Below are positions 5,116 through 6,998 of a DNA stretch of 6,998 nucleotides, piece after piece. The notes beneath the pieces were generated by a model. The model was given only the letters and a program-made list of their open reading frames with translations. It ran no database searches and had not been told where the DNA came from. Numbering within the stretch: position 1 is the first letter of the stretch; every line of letters begins with the position of its first letter. Origin of the DNA: Minisyncoccota bacterium (GTDB lineage: Bacteria > Patescibacteriota > Minisyncoccia > Minisyncoccales > UBA5738); contig JALOQL010000055.1 in NCBI GenBank assembly GCA_025453415.1, forward strand, positions 1 to 6,998, read 5' to 3'. The position numbers and the translations under genes were made by a program.

Positions 5116-5577
5116 TTATTTATTCTTCGAATCCAACAGTCTATCCAACTTACGCTGCATCAACAACAGGCTTAATCCGACCAACACGGAAATCAATCCA
5201 ATCGCACCCAAAATTACCACGATCCAAAAGCTGAAAGTCATGCCAATCTTGGCCTCGGCCACATAAGAATTGACTTGTGCCTGCGCCATCATGAATTTTG
5301 CCGCCGCTTCGGGCGTAACTTGTGCGGGCAGTGATATTCTTTCGGGATCGTTCGCATCCACATCGGGCACTATCATCCCGTCAAAGCGCTGATCTTTTAT
5401 GAAAAAACTGTTTATCGCTCCCCTGACCGGAACCGACCAACCTCTGATCGCGTCATCCGAACCGAATTCCCTGTCGACATATGAGAAGAAATTATAGGCA
5501 GGCACCACCATCATAAAGAAACCCGCCGCAACCAACAAAACATTGATCGAAAGATTCAAAAAATTGAGCAGTTTCAT
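5116..5577 (-). CDS. Hypothetical protein with two membrane helices
   Basis: I do not recognise this 153-residue protein. It has a first hydrophobic helix at about residues 10-32 and a soluble, mildly acidic middle part (about 33-111, including DVDANDPER at 72-80 and an alanine-rich stretch at 89-101). A second hydrophobic helix spans about 112-140, followed by a short charged tail (QRKLDRLLDSKNK). The layout suggests both ends in the cytoplasm and an 80-residue domain outside the membrane. The start ATG at 5577-5575 is preceded by an A/T-only stretch without a Shine-Dalgarno motif. The gap to the recJ-like gene is only 39 bases, so it may be co-transcribed with it. The stop is TAA, just before the rnpB promoter. 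Codon use resembles its neighbours, and the reading frame is intact. Confidence 0.8.
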   Translation of the reverse strand: MKLLNFLNLSINVLLVAAGFFMMVVPAYNFFSYVDREFGSDDAIRGWSVPVRGAINSFFIKDQRFDGMIVPDVDANDPERISLPAQVTPEAAAKFMMAQAQVNSYVAEAKIGMTFSFWIVVILGAIGLISVLVGLSLLLMQRKLDRLLDSKNK

Positions 5578-5604
5578 TTTTATTTAGTTAAAATATCGGT
5601 TTAT

Positions 5605-5621
5605 AATAAAATGATTTTATT
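5605..5621. other. AT-only palindrome between recJ-like and membrane-protein genes
   Basis: AATAAAAT (5605-5612) and ATTTTATT (5614-5621) are perfect reverse complements around a single central G. The palindrome covers the stop codon of the recJ-like gene (5619-5617) and lies 28 bases before the next start codon. AT-rich DNA makes such palindromes fairly often by chance, so an operator role is only a possibility. Confidence 0.3.
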
Positions 5622-6786
5622 TCGCGCCTTTATTCAAACCATCAACGAGGCATATCTTGAACTTTTCCAGGTTTTCGTTTTTGACGCGGAAACCCGAAGC
5701 TTTGGGGTGGCCGCCGAAAGTCACGAGCAGGTCTTTGCATTTTTTCATCAGCGCCACGCTGTCGACTTCGTCAGTCGACCGCACCGTGCCCTGGCTTTCG
5801 CCGTCCAGGATCTTGTAGATAAAAACCGGCTTTCCGTATTTGATGTTCAGAATCGACGCGATGGTGCCCATAAGGCTGGAATCCCATTCGGGATTGCCTT
5901 CGAAAATTATCGGCTCGCCCTTGTCGCGAAAAAGCGATTCGATCTGGGCCGTCACCCGGTCGATGTTTTCCCGCCTTTTTTTGTTTATTTCCAGGAATTC
6001 CCGGATCATGACCTTGGCGGCATCCATCGAATCCGTGGTCAGCAGTTTGAACGCCGCCGGCACCCCCGCGCGGAAATCGCGGACATTGAGCACCGTAATT
6101 ATCTTGGCGATGCGCTCGTTGAAATTACGCGCGTCGTTCTCGAAGAACGCATCGGTGTCGAAAAACGCCCGCAAACCGGGCCGAAACGACCGCCTGATGG
6201 TCGCCAACCCCTCCTCGATGATCTCGGTATTCTCGGCCTCGCGCGGCATCATGTCGGCCAGCGTCGCCAGCGCGGCAAGCTCGGCGAAACTTTGCCGAAA
6301 ATTGCCGTAAAAATCGTTACCGAAGGTTTCTTCGGCCAGCTTGAACACCAGGCCGGCCGCCGCAAAGAATTTGAACGGCGACGAATCGCCCGGCTGTTTG
6401 GGATCGACCACGATATCGGCCTGGGGCAAGCCGTCGAGTATCTCGTGATGGTCGACGATAAGCGTCGAAAATCCGGCCGCCCGCGCCAACTTGACCTCTT
6501 CGAAATTGCCGATGCCCAAATCGACCGCGATCAGCAGCGCCGGCGCATGCGGCTCCAGCTTTTTAAGCGCTTCCTTGGTGATGCCATAACCCTCCTTTTC
6601 CCGATTGGGAAAATAATAGGCGGCCACCTTGCCGCCGGCGTTCTTCACGATCTCGCCGGCCATGATCGCCGCCGCCACGCCGTCCAAATCGGTATCGCCG
6701 TAAATGATCGACCGCTCGCCGTTCCTCGCCGCATTTTTTATCCTCTGCGCCGCCTCGGCCAAATTTTTTATTTTTCCATTTTCCAT
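5617..6786 (-). CDS. RecJ-like DHH/DHHA1 single-strand exonuclease or phosphoesterase
   Basis: The 389-residue protein has the two-domain DHH layout. The DHH domain shows motif I GDTDLDG (30-36, metal ligands D31, D33, D35), motif II AVDLGIG (87-93, D89), the signature VDHH (111-114) and motif IV ATLADMMP (174-181, D178). The DHHA1 domain follows (about 291-370) with GNPEWDSSLMGTIAS (297-311), GTVRST (333-338) and GGHPKASGF (358-366). RecJ degrades single-stranded DNA 5' to 3' in recombination and mismatch repair using Mn/Mg ions. E. coli RecJ is 577 residues. This protein stops soon after the GGH motif, so the C-terminal OB-fold DNA-binding domain is missing. A small DHH nuclease acting on nanoRNA or dinucleotides is the main alternative, although the motif set is closer to RecJ. 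It starts with ATG at 6786, 26 bases after pgk, probably in the same transcript. Confidence 0.85.
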   Translation of the reverse strand: MENGKIKNLAEAAQRIKNAARNGERSIIYGDTDLDGVAAAIMAGEIVKNAGGKVAAYYFPNREKEGYGITKEALKKLEPHAPALLIAVDLGIGNFEEVKLARAAGFSTLIVDHHEILDGLPQADIVVDPKQPGDSSPFKFFAAAGLVFKLAEETFGNDFYGNFRQSFAELAALATLADMMPREAENTEIIEEGLATIRRSFRPGLRAFFDTDAFFENDARNFNERIAKIITVLNVRDFRAGVPAAFKLLTTDSMDAAKVMIREFLEINKKRRENIDRVTAQIESLFRDKGEPIIFEGNPEWDSSLMGTIASILNIKYGKPVFIYKILDGESQGTVRSTDEVDSVALMKKCKDLLVTFGGHPKASGFRVKNENLEKFKICLVDGLNKGAK

Positions 6787-6812
6787 CGGTATATTTTATT
6801 CGGTTGATGTCC

Positions 6813-6998
6813 CTATTTCCGCGGAAGCGGCACCGGAATATCCGGCCCGCCCTTCTTGTCGGGTTTCGGGACGATGTCGAGCGCCGCCAAACCCGGCAAA
6901 ACGTTTCCCGCCAGGTATTCGAGCATTGCCCCGCCGCCGGTCGACAGGAAATTGAAGGTCTTCTCCGCCTTGTACTTGCGGATCGCCTCCAAAGTCTC
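6813..6998 (-). CDS. pgk: Phosphoglycerate kinase, C-terminal end
   Basis: Only the last 61 codons are in the window; the gene continues to the right. PGK transfers a phosphate from 1,3-bisphosphoglycerate to ADP in glycolysis, in the cytoplasm. The identifying block is FLSTGGGAMLEYLAGNVLPG (residues 17-36 of the fragment), corresponding to the family's STGGGASLEFLEGK.LPG motif, where the glycine-rich turn contacts the nucleotide. PGK proteins normally end a few residues after the following 'AAL'. Here about 21 more residues follow, rich in proline, lysine and aspartate (VPKPDKKGGPDIPVPLPRK), an unusual tail. The stop is TAG at 6815-6813. The recJ-like gene begins 26 bases downstream with no terminator between, so read-through is expected. 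Confidence 0.92.
   Translation of the reverse strand, partial: ETLEAIRKYKAEKTFNFLSTGGGAMLEYLAGNVLPGLAALDIVPKPDKKGGPDIPVPLPRK

Noticed and set aside
5611..6807. A 398-codon open frame on the plus strand
   Set aside because: It lies exactly antisense to the RecJ-like gene. Its translation is rich in R, H, F and D with no recognisable motif, as expected from the complement of a GC-rich gene, whereas the minus strand has all DHH motifs.

Overview
The window looks like part of a bacterial chromosome from the Candidate Phyla Radiation (Patescibacteria). This is an inference from four things: the sequence style of the LepA and MurJ proteins; the FtsB-like protein with its GYKRPGEEV block; the very short membrane ORF; and intergenic DNA built from short tandem repeats and GC-rich palindromes. 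No 16S gene is present to confirm it. Stops are TAA, TAG and TGA, so the standard bacterial code fits. None of the seven visible starts has a recognisable Shine-Dalgarno sequence.

Nearly everything is on the minus strand, so it is best read from right to left. At 6998-6813 is the 3' end of pgk (phosphoglycerate kinase). After 26 bases comes a compact RecJ-like DHH/DHHA1 phosphoesterase (6786-5617), then an unrecognised two-helix membrane protein (5577-5116). A consensus-like promoter at 5090-5061 then drives rnpB, the RNase P RNA (about 5046-4653), closed by an 18-bp P1 helix. A large nested stem-loop (4618-4563) separates rnpB from murJ (4548-2896, lipid II flippase). The end of murJ overlaps the start of lepA (2920-1112, elongation factor 4) by 25 bases. 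A bidirectional intrinsic terminator (1007-1035) closes this unit.

The terminator also ends a small plus-strand transcript (promoter 821-849) encoding a 30-residue hydrophobic peptide (892-984). A palindromic array of 7-nt repeats (735-822) lies between it and the divergent ftsB-like gene (722-321, minus). Beyond ftsB are two more short tandem-repeat blocks (257-319), a GC-rich palindrome, tRNA-Gly(CCC) with encoded CCA (232-158), and the start of an AT-rich unidentified ORF running off the left edge (121-1).

Functionally this is a housekeeping region: glycolysis, DNA repair, tRNA processing, cell-wall precursor export, translation and division. No complete new defence or mobile system is visible. 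The parts most worth a second look are the RNA and intergenic structures: the rnpB L15 loop without the usual GGU, a palindrome shared by rnpB and the tRNA-Gly leader, the heptad palindrome, the murJ leader hairpin, and the composition change at the tRNA-Gly 3' end.
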